DNA of 64,000 bases from DATCYX01 sp963714425 (GTDB taxonomy: Bacteria > Chloroflexota > Anaerolineae > Anaerolineales > UBA4823): assembly GCA_963714425.1 (NCBI GenBank), contig CAVQOI010000009.1, positions 124,001 to 188,000 of the forward strand, in the 5' to 3' direction. The notes beneath the pieces were generated by a model that was given only the letters and a program-made list of their open reading frames with translations, had not been told where the DNA came from and did no database searches. Numbering within the stretch: position 1 is the first letter of the stretch; each line of letters opens with the position of its first letter. A program made the translations under genes and the position numbers. Positions 34,864 to 43,251 of the stretch are shown piece after piece.

Positions 34864-35805
34864 TTGATTATTGCTGTCGCCAGTGGAAAAGGCGGAACAG
34901 GTAAAACCACGGTTGCAATCAGTCTGGCGTTAAGCCTGGTAGCGCGTCGAGAGCAGGATCAGCCCACGCTTCAGCCGCCGCTTTTCCTGGATTGCGATGT
35001 CGAAGCGCCTAATGCCCACCTGTTTTTGAAGCCGTCCATCCACACGCGTCAGGAGATCGGCGTATTGATTCCTGAGGTAGATGCGGAGAAATGCTCACAC
35101 AGTGGGAAATGTGCGCAGGTGTGCCAATACCACGCAATCGCTGCGTTGGGCAAAAAGACGCTCGTCTTCCCCCAGCTCTGCCATGGCTGTGGCAGCTGCT
35201 CACAAGTTTGCCCAGAAGGGGCAATCACCGAACATCTGAATGTAACCGGATGGCTTGAGCGAGGCACCACACCTTTTGGAGTCGATTTTGCACGTGGAAT
35301 CCTGAATGTTGGCGAGCCAATGGCTGTTCCGGTTATCCGCCAGCTTAAACGATGGACCAATTATCAGACGAACAGAGCAGTTATTATCGATGCACCCCCA
35401 GGCACTTCTTGCCCGGTTGTTGAGTCGGTGCGCGGAGCAGACTTTATTCTGTTGGTCTCAGAGCCAACACCCTTCGGATTACATGACCTGAAATTGGCGG
35501 TTCAAGTGGCTACTACACTGAATATCCCAACCGGCGTGGTACTCAATCGCTGTGCTCCAAACAACCCACATGAGGGGTATGGCTTAATCGTGGAATCCTA
35601 TTGCGATGATAATAACCTGCCGGTTCTGATGCACATCCCATTCGAAAGGGGAATTGCTGAGGGCATCGCCAGTGGAAAAACCCTGATAGAGATTCACCCA
35701 GAAATGGTACTGTCCTTCCAACGGCTTCTAAATCAGATCTCCTATGGAGCAAGTGATCCCTCCCAATCAATAGAACTACCATTGACTACTGTTCAACAAC
35801 CATGA
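34864..35805 (+). CDS. MinD/Mrp-like ATPase with ferredoxin insert, copy 1
   Basis: This P-loop ATPase of about 313 residues has the deviant Walker A SGKGGTGKTT, the switch text DCDVEAPNAHLFL and IIDAPPGTSCPV. Two ferredoxin motifs are inserted: CSHSGKCAQVC, where the second cysteine of the usual CxxCxxC is Ser, and an intact CHGCGSCSQVCPEGAI. Such proteins load or transfer Fe-S clusters. The start is uncertain: TTG at 34864 has AGAAGG nine bases upstream and gives the family-typical M-I-I-A-V-A-S-G-K-G-G; GTG 34846 and ATG 34855 are in frame. The stop overlaps the next ATG. Confidence 0.88.
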   Translation: MIIAVASGKGGTGKTTVAISLALSLVARREQDQPTLQPPLFLDCDVEAPNAHLFLKPSIHTRQEIGVLIPEVDAEKCSHSGKCAQVCQYHAIAALGKKTLVFPQLCHGCGSCSQVCPEGAITEHLNVTGWLERGTTPFGVDFARGILNVGEPMAVPVIRQLKRWTNYQTNRAVIIDAPPGTSCPVVESVRGADFILLVSEPTPFGLHDLKLAVQVATTLNIPTGVVLNRCAPNNPHEGYGLIVESYCDDNNLPVLMHIPFERGIAEGIASGKTLIEIHPEMVLSFQRLLNQISYGASDPSQSIELPLTTVQQP

Positions 35806-36293
35806 AATCCTGGAAGAAACCGGGCGCGATCTTGGGCGCCAGCATCCTGATCATTGCACAATACATCCTGGCATTTTTTGTGTTCAAGTTACCTGGAATA
35901 AAAACCCTGCAATGGTTGGGATGGGGCGTGTGGATACTCTCAGTTGTTTTTGGGTTCCTCCCAATATTTATCTTGCGCTGGCACGGCGGTGTGGAGGCAG
36001 GTAAAAGCTATGTCCATACCTCCAGGCTCGTCGATACGAGCGTGTACGCTATTGTTCGCCATCCACAATATCTGGCTGGCATCCTTTTCAACCTTGCGCT
36101 CATGCTGTTGGCCCAGCATTGGCTGGTGATATTAATTGGTCTCGTGTCGGCGGGGTTGATCTACCTGGATATGCATGCAGCCGACCTGGAAGGCATCGAG
36201 AAATTTGGCGATGAATACAAACGCTATATGCAAAGAGTACCTAGTGCGAACCTCTTTCTGGGCGTCATACGTTTATTCAGATCTAACGGCTGA
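35802..36293 (+). CDS. Isoprenylcysteine-methyltransferase-like membrane protein
   Basis: The 163 residues have four to five hydrophobic segments and the ICMT/PEMT family signature near the middle and end: YAIVRHPQYLAGILFNLALML (RHP motif), then DLEGIEKFGDEYKRYMQRVP. Family members transfer methyl groups from SAM at the membrane. Bacterial members of this size have unknown substrates. It overlaps the MinD-like gene by four bases and lies between the two MinD genes, an odd place for a methyltransferase. Confidence 0.82.
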   Translation: MKSWKKPGAILGASILIIAQYILAFFVFKLPGIKTLQWLGWGVWILSVVFGFLPIFILRWHGGVEAGKSYVHTSRLVDTSVYAIVRHPQYLAGILFNLALMLLAQHWLVILIGLVSAGLIYLDMHAADLEGIEKFGDEYKRYMQRVPSANLFLGVIRLFRSNG

Positions 36294-36302
36294 AAAGAGC
36301 GA

Positions 36303-37208
36303 ATGAAACAGCTCGTGTTACTGAGTGGGAAAGGTGGAACAGGTAAAACCAGCGTAGCCGCAGCCTTTGCCCACCTTGCGCACAAAAACCAGGTGCATGC
36401 CATTCTCGCAGACGCTGATGTCGACGCAGCTAATCTGGAGCTGGTGCTACGACCGTCTAAGCTCGAAACCCACGAGTTTATGGGCGGGGCCATAGCTGTG
36501 ATCGATGCTGATCGCTGCCAGGGATGTGGCCTGTGCGAGCAGGTTTGCCGCTTTGAAGCAATCATACCGCCAGGCTCAGGTAACAATTCTGCTGCTCACC
36601 GCACTTACCAGGTAGACACGATCTCCTGTGAAGGTTGCGCAGCCTGTGTCTACCAGTGCCCTGAACAGGCAATCCAGATGAAACCACAACTGGCTGGTCA
36701 TTGGTTTCGCTCGGATAGCCGCTGCGGACCATTATTCCATGCCGAGCTCCGCCCGGCTATGGAGAACTCCGGAAAGCTGGTAACGCTGGTCAAGCAACAG
36801 GCTCGCCTGCGAGGCCTAGACACAGGTGCTGAACTGGTCATTATTGATGGTCCGCCTGGTATTGGCTGCCCGGTGATCTCTGCCGTTTCTGGGGCCGATG
36901 TGGCGCTCATCGTGACCGAACCCTCCACAGCTGGTATTCACGACCTCGAGAGGGTGCTACAGCTTACCCAACATTTTCGCTTGCCTGCATTTGTCTGCAT
37001 TAATAAAGCCGACCTCCACCCACAAGGAACGGCCCAGATCAGGGAGAACTGCATGCACAACCACACCAAGCTTGCGGGTGAAATCCCATTTGATGAGAAC
37101 GTCACCCAGGCGATGATCCAGGGAGAACCTGTTACTGCCTACCGTCCAACTTCACCCGCCAGCCTGGCCCTCAGGGAGCTATGGCAGACTGTGGCGTCAA
37201 ATCTGTAG
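36303..37208 (+). CDS. MinD/Mrp-like ATPase with two ferredoxin motifs, copy 2
   Basis: This 301-residue paralogue of the ATPase at 34864 has Walker A SGKGGTGKTS, DADVDAANLELVL and IIDGPPGIGCPVI. Both ferredoxin motifs are complete: CQGCGLCEQVCRFEAI and CEGCAACVYQCPEQAI. In related islands two such ATPases occur together and probably form a heterodimer that moves Fe-S clusters or metal cofactors. GAAAAGAG precedes the ATG. Differences in the first cluster between the two copies suggest that they are not equivalent. Confidence 0.9.
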   Translation: MKQLVLLSGKGGTGKTSVAAAFAHLAHKNQVHAILADADVDAANLELVLRPSKLETHEFMGGAIAVIDADRCQGCGLCEQVCRFEAIIPPGSGNNSAAHRTYQVDTISCEGCAACVYQCPEQAIQMKPQLAGHWFRSDSRCGPLFHAELRPAMENSGKLVTLVKQQARLRGLDTGAELVIIDGPPGIGCPVISAVSGADVALIVTEPSTAGIHDLERVLQLTQHFRLPAFVCINKADLHPQGTAQIRENCMHNHTKLAGEIPFDENVTQAMIQGEPVTAYRPTSPASLALRELWQTVASNL

Positions 37209-37263
37209 GTGGCTACCTCGTAAGGAGAGACCCACCTAAATCACGAATTATGAGAGAGTGGAA

Positions 37264-37710
37264 ATGAACACCAAGACCAAGATTGGGATCATCATCTGCG
37301 ACCGATATCGAACCTGTGCTGGCGGGAAATGCCTTCGAGCGATGAGAAACAAGGAGGGTGCATTCAGCATCTACACCGATACTGAGCTGGAACTTGTTGG
37401 TTATACGACTTGCGATGGGTGCCCAGGAGGCAACGTTGAATATGTTGGTGAAGAAATGGTAAGGAACGGAGCACAAGCGATTCACCTAGCTACCGGCATG
37501 CTTGTGGGCTATCCTCCGTGTCCCTACATTCAGACCTTTAAAGCCTTTCTTGAGAAACGCAATGGCGTAAAGGTAATCATAGGCACGCATCCGATACCGG
37601 AAAAGTATCTTGAGATGCACACGCATCTGGGGTCCTGGAAGGATCCCTCCTGGAAGCTGCTTCTTGAGCCCACAATGACAAATGAAGCCACGCGTGCAGA
37701 CTATAACTGA
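37264..37710 (+). CDS. CGGC-domain metal-binding protein
   Basis: These 148 residues match the CGGC domain family. The conserved cysteines and charged residues are in ICDRYRTCAGGKCLRAMRN, TTCDGCPGGNVEYV and PPCPYI, with TH-x-H-like text (GTHPIPEKYLEMHTHLGSW) near the end. These motifs suggest binding of a metal or Fe-S cluster. The ATG at 37264 was preferred to a GTG two codons earlier. It lies between the MinD-like ATPase and a MIP18 protein, with a one-base overlap (TGATG) with the latter. Confidence 0.85.
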   Translation: MNTKTKIGIIICDRYRTCAGGKCLRAMRNKEGAFSIYTDTELELVGYTTCDGCPGGNVEYVGEEMVRNGAQAIHLATGMLVGYPPCPYIQTFKAFLEKRNGVKVIIGTHPIPEKYLEMHTHLGSWKDPSWKLLLEPTMTNEATRADYN

Positions 37711-38018
37711 TGATTAGGATGGACAAACTGCACGCCACCATCTTGGAACGCTTATCCAAGGTCATCGACCCTGAAACTGGTGTGGATGTCATACGGATGC
37801 GACTGATAGAGGATTTAAAGGTTGACAAATACGGATACGTGACTTACAAGTTCAGACCCTCCTCCCCTCTCTGCCCTATTGCCGTACCGCTCTCTTTGAT
37901 GCTTCAGGAGGCGGTAGCCTCCGTCCCTGAGGTCACCGGGCAAGACATGCAAATCGTTGGCTTCATCCAGGCTGAAGAGCTGAACGCCCTTCTAAGGGAG
38001 ATGTTGGAAGATCTATGA
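37710..38018 (+). CDS. MIP18/DUF59-family iron-sulfur assembly protein
   Basis: This 102-residue FeS_assembly_P (MIP18, PaaD-like) domain starts with LSKVIDPETGVDVIRMRLIEDLKV, and continues with FRPSSPLCPIAVPLSLMLQEAV, which holds the conserved cysteine. Stand-alone members help mature Fe-S proteins, often with Mrp-like ATPases, so it fits with the two MinD-like proteins just upstream. The start ATG overlaps the preceding stop; an ATG at 37719 is also possible. Confidence 0.88.
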   Translation: MIRMDKLHATILERLSKVIDPETGVDVIRMRLIEDLKVDKYGYVTYKFRPSSPLCPIAVPLSLMLQEAVASVPEVTGQDMQIVGFIQAEELNALLREMLEDL

Positions 38019-38084
38019 CGCCTTTTTGGTAGTCCTAAGATCTGGCAGAAAATGCGGGAGAACAGGGATTTGGAGGAAACAACT

Positions 38085-38483
38085 ATGACAACCGGGAGCG
38101 CAATCTCGCCCTGGTTGATTCAATCATTACGTTGGATCGCACGCGCTATGAGCACACTGGCAGCGGCTCTTTGGCTGCTCATCCTGCTGGACATCCTGGC
38201 ATGCGATGCCCTAGTTGGTTTCATTTGTGTCAACTGGGAAATGGCATTTCTAGCAGGAATCGTGGTTTTTTCGGTTTCGCTTGTATGGCTTACATGGCGG
38301 CGGGAGAGCCTGGGAGGATCGTTGATGATCCTGTGGGGTGTTATCTTTTCCGCCATCGCCTACACGTCAAGCCGCAAGTATTTAACCCTATCACTCGTTC
38401 TGACAGGAGTACCCTTTATCATCTCCGGCTGCCTATTCATGTTCGGGGGGTGGTTGTCTGACAAAGGGAGAGAAATGGCATGA
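38085..38483 (+). CDS. Small four-helix membrane protein (unknown)
   Basis: The 132 residues are almost wholly hydrophobic, with four predicted membrane helices and a short basic end (SDKGREMA). The pattern WIARAMSTLAAALWLLILL followed by WGVIFSAIAYTSSRK is one seen in small uncharacterised membrane proteins of Chloroflexota and Firmicutes. GGAGGAAAC before the ATG at 38085 decided the start over one at 38052. Function unknown. It lies at the end of the iron-sulfur island. Confidence 0.65.
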   Translation: MTTGSAISPWLIQSLRWIARAMSTLAAALWLLILLDILACDALVGFICVNWEMAFLAGIVVFSVSLVWLTWRRESLGGSLMILWGVIFSAIAYTSSRKYLTLSLVLTGVPFIISGCLFMFGGWLSDKGREMA

Positions 38484-38490
38484 ATGCCAA

Positions 38491-38682
38491 ATGTACCTGG
38501 GTTTTGTGCTTATCCTCGCGGGTATCGCCCTGCTCTTCGGAACACTATCTCCATGGATCGCCGTCCCTGTCTTTGCTGTTTTGATGGAAAGTGTCTTTAT
38601 CCAGGATGAAGAGCGGATGTTAGAAGCACGATTTGGACAAGAGTGGATCCGTAACAAAGGCAGGGTAAAGCCCTGGCTGTAG
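38491..38682 (+). pseudogene. C-terminal remnant of an isoprenylcysteine-methyltransferase-like protein
   Basis: This 63-residue frame matches only the end of an ICMT/PEMT-type membrane methyltransferase: one or two helices (MYLGFVLILAGIALLFG..., VPVFAVLM), then IQDEERMLEARFGQEWIRN. The complete paralogue at 35802 is 163 residues and includes the RHP motif, which is missing here. It lies eight bases after the membrane protein gene without a ribosome-binding site. A decayed gene is likely; a functional small protein is not excluded. Confidence 0.55.
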
Positions 38683-38703
38683 GAAGATAATTAGGGTGAT
38701 TAG

Positions 38704-39438
38704 ATGACTCTTCTTGATAACCTCTTAACTTCCATCACTGAAGACTCCCTGGTACGCTCCGTGCTTGTGGGTGCTCACTGGACGGTTGTATGCAGCCGCT
38801 ATTGTGGCATGGCATCCACACTCCAGGGGGATAAGCCACATGCCCACGAAAAGGTGCGCGATGCAGGGTACCTTCATAAAAAGAGCGCTCGTGAGCTGGC
38901 AGAGTTCGCCCTCTCTGACAACCTGCTGGAAGCCAGTATCGGCGTGGCTGCGCTCAATTCCTTGATTCGCGTGGACGCCAGACAAGCAGTGGAGATCAAC
39001 GCCGTTGATGTGCTTATCGAGCGCGGCAAGGGCAAGAACATCGCCCTGGTTGGGCATTTCCCTTTCATCCCAAAACTGGCTGATGCTGCGGGTCATCTAT
39101 GGGTCATCGAGCAGCATCCGGTTGAAGGCGAACTCCCACCAGGATCCGCTGCGGAGCTGATCCCACAGGCAGACGTGGTGGCATTGACTGGAAGCTCGCT
39201 GATTAACCACAGCCTGGATGGGTTATTGGCTACATGTCGAAGCCATGCGCTGGTCATGGTTCTCGGCCCGAGCACGCCGCTCTCACCGGTCTTGTTCAAG
39301 CATGGTGTCACATACATTTCTGGTACACAGGTGCTCGATGAAGAGGCTGTCTTGCGCACTGTCGGGCAAGGAGCAAACTTCCAGCAAGTGGAGGGTGTGC
39401 GCCTTCTAACGATAGCCCGGTCAGGGATGGAGGGCTAG
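38704..39438 (+). CDS. DUF364 protein (putative heavy-metal chelation domain)
   Basis: These 244 residues match DUF364: LVGAHWTVVCSRYCGMAST in the N-terminal part, SIGVAALNSLI, then GKNIALVGHFPFIPKL and ALTGSSLINHSLDGLLATCR in the C-terminal Rossmann-like part. Structures of the family suggest metal chelation and methanogens and other anaerobes carry it near metal-handling genes. TTAGGGTG precedes the ATG. It continues the metal-cofactor theme of the preceding genes. Reaction unknown. Confidence 0.88.
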   Translation: MTLLDNLLTSITEDSLVRSVLVGAHWTVVCSRYCGMASTLQGDKPHAHEKVRDAGYLHKKSARELAEFALSDNLLEASIGVAALNSLIRVDARQAVEINAVDVLIERGKGKNIALVGHFPFIPKLADAAGHLWVIEQHPVEGELPPGSAAELIPQADVVALTGSSLINHSLDGLLATCRSHALVMVLGPSTPLSPVLFKHGVTYISGTQVLDEEAVLRTVGQGANFQQVEGVRLLTIARSGMEG

Positions 39439-39441
39439 ACC

Positions 39442-39882
39442 GTGGATTACATGATGCGACCGATTGGAATTATTCACTCTCCCTTCCGAGAGAAAGCCGT
39501 GACCCCTATCCAGCCTTCGCGATCTCAAGCCAGCGGCAAGGTCGAGGTTTACCCGGAGTTCGCCGAAGGCTTACATGACCTGGAAGGCTTCTCCCATGTC
39601 ATTCTGCTGTATGTCTTTCATTGCTCGTCAGGCTACTCGCTATCTGTCAAACCATTTCTTGATGATCGCGAGCATGGTCTGTTCGCCACGCGCTACCCCT
39701 GCCGCCCAAACCCGATTGGCTTATCTATTGTCAGACTGAGTTCGCGCAAGGAGAACATCCTTGCGATCGATGGCGTGGACGTGCTGGACGGAACACCTTT
39801 ACTCGACATCAAACCCTACGTGCCTGAATTCGACCAGAGAAGCGACGTAAGAACAGGTTGGCTAGAGGAGCGGGGGAAATAA
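39442..39882 (+). CDS. TsaA/TrmO-like tRNA (t6A37) methyltransferase
   Basis: These 146 residues have the UPF0066 (TsaA-like) signature: RPIGIIHSPFREKAVTPIQP at the start, VILLYVFHCSSG, then FATRYPCRPNPIGLSIVRL and GVDVLDGTPLLDIKPYVPEFD. E. coli TrmO methylates N6-threonylcarbamoyladenosine at tRNA position 37, but many compact homologues may have other substrates. A GTG at 39442, three bases after the DUF364 stop, is the first start; ATGs at 39451 and 39454 are alternatives. Confidence 0.85.
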   Translation: MDYMMRPIGIIHSPFREKAVTPIQPSRSQASGKVEVYPEFAEGLHDLEGFSHVILLYVFHCSSGYSLSVKPFLDDREHGLFATRYPCRPNPIGLSIVRLSSRKENILAIDGVDVLDGTPLLDIKPYVPEFDQRSDVRTGWLEERGK

Positions 39883-39883
39883 T

Positions 39884-39927
39884 TGAGGTAGCGTCTGGAT
39901 TATACGCAGGCGCTACCTCATCTTTTT
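39884..39927 (+). terminator. Bidirectional intrinsic terminator
   Basis: TGAGGTAGCG (39884-39893) pairs with CGCTACCTCA (39911-39920), and three further inner pairs extend it. TCTTTTT follows on the plus strand. It separates the convergent TrmO and DUF35 genes. Confidence 0.85.
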
Positions 39928-39961
39928 ACAATATCGAGCAGAACAGCCAACAGTTCCGACT

Positions 39962-40318
39962 CTACCCCACAGGTTTCAAAGCTAAACCGTACACATCCTC
40001 ACCATACTGGACGCGCACCGGCTCCCAGCCAGGCTGCAATTTCATGCCGAGCTTCAGGGGATAGCTCTCATCCACGTGTATCTGCCCCATGGCTTTCACG
40101 CCATTCTCGAATTCGACCACCCCGATCGTCAGATAGCGCTGGTCGAATCCCCATGGCAGGTTGTAGATGCGCGTGAAGGTGAGCAGTTTGGCTTTGCCCT
40201 GCGGCTTGACCTGCTCAAATTCGCGATGCTTGCACGCCAGGCAGCGGTCGTGGAAGGGGTAGTGAAGCTTGCCGCATTTTTTACACTTATGGGCGACGAT
40301 ACCGATTTCTCGCTTCAT
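39962..40318 (-). CDS. DUF35 OB-fold zinc-ribbon protein
   Basis: This 118-residue protein has an N-terminal zinc ribbon (CKKCGKLHYPFHDRCLACKH, two CxxC pairs) and a C-terminal OB fold (LLTFTRIYNLPWGFDQRYLTIGVVEFENG). DUF35 proteins act as partner subunits of thiolase-like enzymes, holding the CoA-bound substrate. That matches the thiolase-like gene upstream, with which it overlaps by four bases. A strong ribosome-binding site (GAGGAGGG) is embedded in the end of that gene. Confidence 0.9.
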   Translation of the reverse strand: MKREIGIVAHKCKKCGKLHYPFHDRCLACKHREFEQVKPQGKAKLLTFTRIYNLPWGFDQRYLTIGVVEFENGVKAMGQIHVDESYPLKLGMKLQPGWEPVRVQYGEDVYGLALKPVG

Positions 40319-41505
40319 GACTTTACCCTCCTCAACACAAACGACAGGACATTATTGCCGAACCCGCCGAAGTTCACGGTTATGCCATTTTTAGCATTCT
40401 TAACCTGGCGGTCTTTGGGTAGCTCGTGGCGCAACTGCCAGACGATATCCACCACCTGGGCTACGCCTGTGGCTCCCACGGGATGGCCGCGCGCTTTCAA
40501 CCCGCCAGACAGGTTGATGGGAATCGTCCCGCCCAAGGCCGTCTTTCCAGCAAGGGCCGCCTTGCCGCCCTCGCCTTTCTTGAAGAAGCCTACGTGTTCG
40601 CTCTCGGCAATCTCAAGGATGGTAAAAGCGTCATGCAGCTCAGCGACGTGGATGTCGGAGGGTTTGAGCTTGGCCATCTCCAGTGCTTTCTGAGAAGCCA
40701 GGGTGACCGCCTTGAGGTCGGTCGGGTCATCCCGTTCCTGCAGCGTCTGGGTATCGGTGGCCTGCCCGAAACCGGCAATTACCACGGGTGGTTTCGCTGG
40801 ATTCTTGAGCTTTTCCAACGGAACCAGCACCAGCGCTGCCGCGCCATCGCTCACCGGGCAGGCATCGTACAGGTGCAGCGGGTCGGCGATAACGGGATTA
40901 TTGACGATCGAAGCGTGGTTCTCGAGAATACCTTCCTTAGTGATCGCCATCTCTACATGCGCGTAGGGACTTAACCCGCCCATGCCCTGGTTCTTGATCG
41001 CCACCGAGACCAGTTGCTCACGCGTGACGCCATATTTCTCCATATACAGGCGGGTGAACATGCCCGCCATGCCAGGCAAGGTGATGCCATACACATACTC
41101 GGCCAGCGGGTGGGTCATGCTCGCCACGAAATCGGTAGCGCGCCAACCGGTGGTCTCACGCATTTTCTCGCCGCCTACCACAAGCACGGTGTCGTAATAG
41201 CCGGAGGCCACCGCCAGCAGCCCGTTCTTTACAGCAGAACCTCCTGAGGCCGGGCCGTTCTCCACGGTCTCTGCCGCTGCGGGCAGCAGGCTCAGGCGAT
41301 CCACCAGCGAGCTGGCGATTGCCGTCTGGTTCTGGATGACTCCCCCGCCCATGTTGCCAACAACCACCGAATCGACGGACTTGTCGCCCAAGCCAGCGTC
41401 GTCCAGCGCTTTCAAGGCAGCATAAGCCAGCATATCCATCAAGGTATCTTCATCACGGCGTCCAAAGGGGATCATCCCAACGCCGATAACAGCTACGGGT
41501 CTCAT
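40315..41505 (-). CDS. Thiolase-like protein with Pro in place of the nucleophilic Cys
   Basis: The 396 residues align with SCP-x/archaeal-type thiolases: MRPVAVIGVGMIPFGRRDE, LVVGGEKMRETTG, CPVSDGAAALVLV, ELHDAFTILEIAESE and GGLKARGHPVGATGVAQ (catalytic His). At the position of the nucleophile, usually VExACASGG, the sequence is VENGPASGG, so residue 85 is Pro; the Cys of the HDCFT-like motif is Ala. Normal Claisen chemistry through an acyl-enzyme is therefore unlikely. It may be a non-catalytic CoA-binding partner or use another chemistry. It forms a unit with the DUF35 gene and lies four bases after the GNAT-like gene. Confidence 0.88.
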   Translation of the reverse strand: MRPVAVIGVGMIPFGRRDEDTLMDMLAYAALKALDDAGLGDKSVDSVVVGNMGGGVIQNQTAIASSLVDRLSLLPAAAETVENGPASGGSAVKNGLLAVASGYYDTVLVVGGEKMRETTGWRATDFVASMTHPLAEYVYGITLPGMAGMFTRLYMEKYGVTREQLVSVAIKNQGMGGLSPYAHVEMAITKEGILENHASIVNNPVIADPLHLYDACPVSDGAAALVLVPLEKLKNPAKPPVVIAGFGQATDTQTLQERDDPTDLKAVTLASQKALEMAKLKPSDIHVAELHDAFTILEIAESEHVGFFKKGEGGKAALAGKTALGGTIPINLSGGLKARGHPVGATGVAQVVDIVWQLRHELPKDRQVKNAKNGITVNFGGFGNNVLSFVLRRVKS

Positions 41506-41509
41506 TGCT

Positions 41510-42199
41510 TCATCTCCCTTTCAACCCTGCAATGCGTTCGCGGATCGTATCGTCATCGGCAAAGAGAATAGCCGCTTCAGCCTCTTCCATTAGCTTTTTC
41601 GGCACTGGCCGGTCACCGACCACCAGCCGGGGCTTGGCACTGAAGTAGATCTCGCGCGTCAGCCGCCAGGAATTGCCCCCACCAAGCTCGTGCGGAATCT
41701 TGGTCTCTTCCAGCGGGTATTCGATCATCCAGCGCCTGAAGCCAATCGGGCTCTCCGCCACGATTAAGACCTCGTCCTGGTTGAGATATTCCATGTGGTA
41801 TTCCATTTTGGCGGCGAACAGGTGCGACCCGATGCGCAAGCCGCGGTCAATCGCCAGGGTATGGTAGCTCATGCCGACCTTTTCAGTCTCCATGCGCCCG
41901 TTGACGATACCCACCAGGTAGCCATCCACCTGGCCCATCAGGCAATATTCACTCTTCACCCGGTAGCGGAACCATGCCAGCAATTCACCATACAAGCGTG
42001 CGGCGACGACATCGTAATAGTCGCGATCAATGAACAGGCACGGGTGGACGGATTTGAGTATCTCAGGTACATCCTCCCGCACCGCCTGGCGGACTACCAT
42101 CGTCTTGCCGTTCGCCAGGGTGATCATCTTGGGCGGGTAGGGCGGCATGGGATATTGGATTGGCCGTAGGACGGCCTCGAGTTCCATATCAATGGGCAT
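41510..42199 (-). CDS. GNAT-like acyltransferase-fold protein (unknown substrate)
   Basis: In these 229 residues the central part resembles a GNAT acetyltransferase: KTMVVRQAVREDVPEILKSV (strand 1-helix 1), YCLMGQVDGYLVGIVNGRM, YHTLAIDRGLRIGSHLF (acetyl-CoA-binding-like loop, with a basic GLRIGS) and DEVLIVAESPIGFRRWMIEY. The match is to the fold only. AAGGAG precedes the ATG. The clustering with thiolase-like and DUF35 genes suggests work on a CoA thioester, but this is inference. Confidence 0.6.
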   Translation of the reverse strand: MPIDMELEAVLRPIQYPMPPYPPKMITLANGKTMVVRQAVREDVPEILKSVHPCLFIDRDYYDVVAARLYGELLAWFRYRVKSEYCLMGQVDGYLVGIVNGRMETEKVGMSYHTLAIDRGLRIGSHLFAAKMEYHMEYLNQDEVLIVAESPIGFRRWMIEYPLEETKIPHELGGGNSWRLTREIYFSAKPRLVVGDRPVPKKLMEEAEAAILFADDDTIRERIAGLKGR

Positions 42200-42244
42200 A
42201 TTTTTCTCCTTATTAGATAAACAAACTCGTTATGCAATCATCGA

Positions 42245-43126
42245 TCAAGCTAGATTGGCTGTGCTCAAGCGGTTAAGCCGTTCGACGTGCTCTGGATCGT
42301 AGGCATCGCCGAATTTTGTCTTGGGCATGGCATCTTTCTTCGCCATTAGCGCTTCATATTCAGCATCGTCCACCATGGCAACGCATCGCCCAATGCTGGA
42401 CTCACCGTCCACGAAACGCCAGGGGAAGAAACCCACCTTGAAGCGGCGATTGACCAGCAGGTCGATCTCCCCGCCCAGGCACTCGGCATGGATGATGCCG
42501 TAGGGGAACATCTCAAGATGCATCAGCTGGTATTTGCTGTCATCATAGTATTCCGCCAGCGCCATGCCAAATTTTTTCTTGAACACCTTCTCAGCCTGGC
42601 GAGTCTGCCTTGGCATCCAATCCCGGATGATGGTGTTCATGGGATGGTCGGCGCTTCCGCAGTCTACACCGATCCAGCGCAGCTTCTTGGCTTTAGCCCA
42701 ATCGGCGAATTCGCGGTCGGGGCCTGGGTGCATGACCATGTAGCGGATTTCATTTGCTGTAGGCATGTCCCAGCCAAAGTGATGGTAGCCGGTGTGGATA
42801 ATCAGGATATCTCCTTCACGCACCTCAACTCTATCTTCCACCATCTTGCTGGTATACACATCATAATCCCCGCAAACGTCACTCAGGTCAACGATAGCAG
42901 CTTCGTGCACCAGGAAATCCATATCCAGCGCGGCCATGTCTTTGCCCGGAGTGTGAAAGTGTATCTCGCCATCCAGGTGCGTACCCAGATGGTTTGAGTG
43001 AGTCAGCAACTGCCCGTTGGCACCGTTGGGAGCCAAGCGCTTGAAGTACTTCAGCTGCAGGGGCTCATACGTTGGCCAGGCGGGTGTGCCGATTCCCAAC
43101 GGGATCGTCAAATCGATGAACTTCAT
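42245..43126 (-). CDS. Cyclase-family (kynurenine formamidase-like) metal hydrolase
   Basis: This 293-residue cyclase-family protein has the metal-binding motif SNHLGTHLDGEIHF (HxGTHxD), preceded by the N-terminal KFIDLTIPLGIGTPAWP, with IIHTGYHHFG and IGVDCGSADHPMNT later. Family members hydrolyse amide or formamide bonds, e.g. formylkynurenine and isatin. In a purine/pyrimidine-like locus, opening of a cyclic or N-acyl intermediate is plausible. AAAGGAG precedes the ATG. Slightly longer than typical members. Confidence 0.85.
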   Translation of the reverse strand: MKFIDLTIPLGIGTPAWPTYEPLQLKYFKRLAPNGANGQLLTHSNHLGTHLDGEIHFHTPGKDMAALDMDFLVHEAAIVDLSDVCGDYDVYTSKMVEDRVEVREGDILIIHTGYHHFGWDMPTANEIRYMVMHPGPDREFADWAKAKKLRWIGVDCGSADHPMNTIIRDWMPRQTRQAEKVFKKKFGMALAEYYDDSKYQLMHLEMFPYGIIHAECLGGEIDLLVNRRFKVGFFPWRFVDGESSIGRCVAMVDDAEYEALMAKKDAMPKTKFGDAYDPEHVERLNRLSTANLA

Positions 43127-43251
43127 TTAAATCTCCTTTCTGATAATTTTTTCGCCGCCAAGGCGCGAAGATGGCAAAGTTGATTAATATATTTTCGATT
43201 GGTTTTATTATCCAAACATTTTCATCACTGCCTAGGCGTCTTCGCGGTTGA

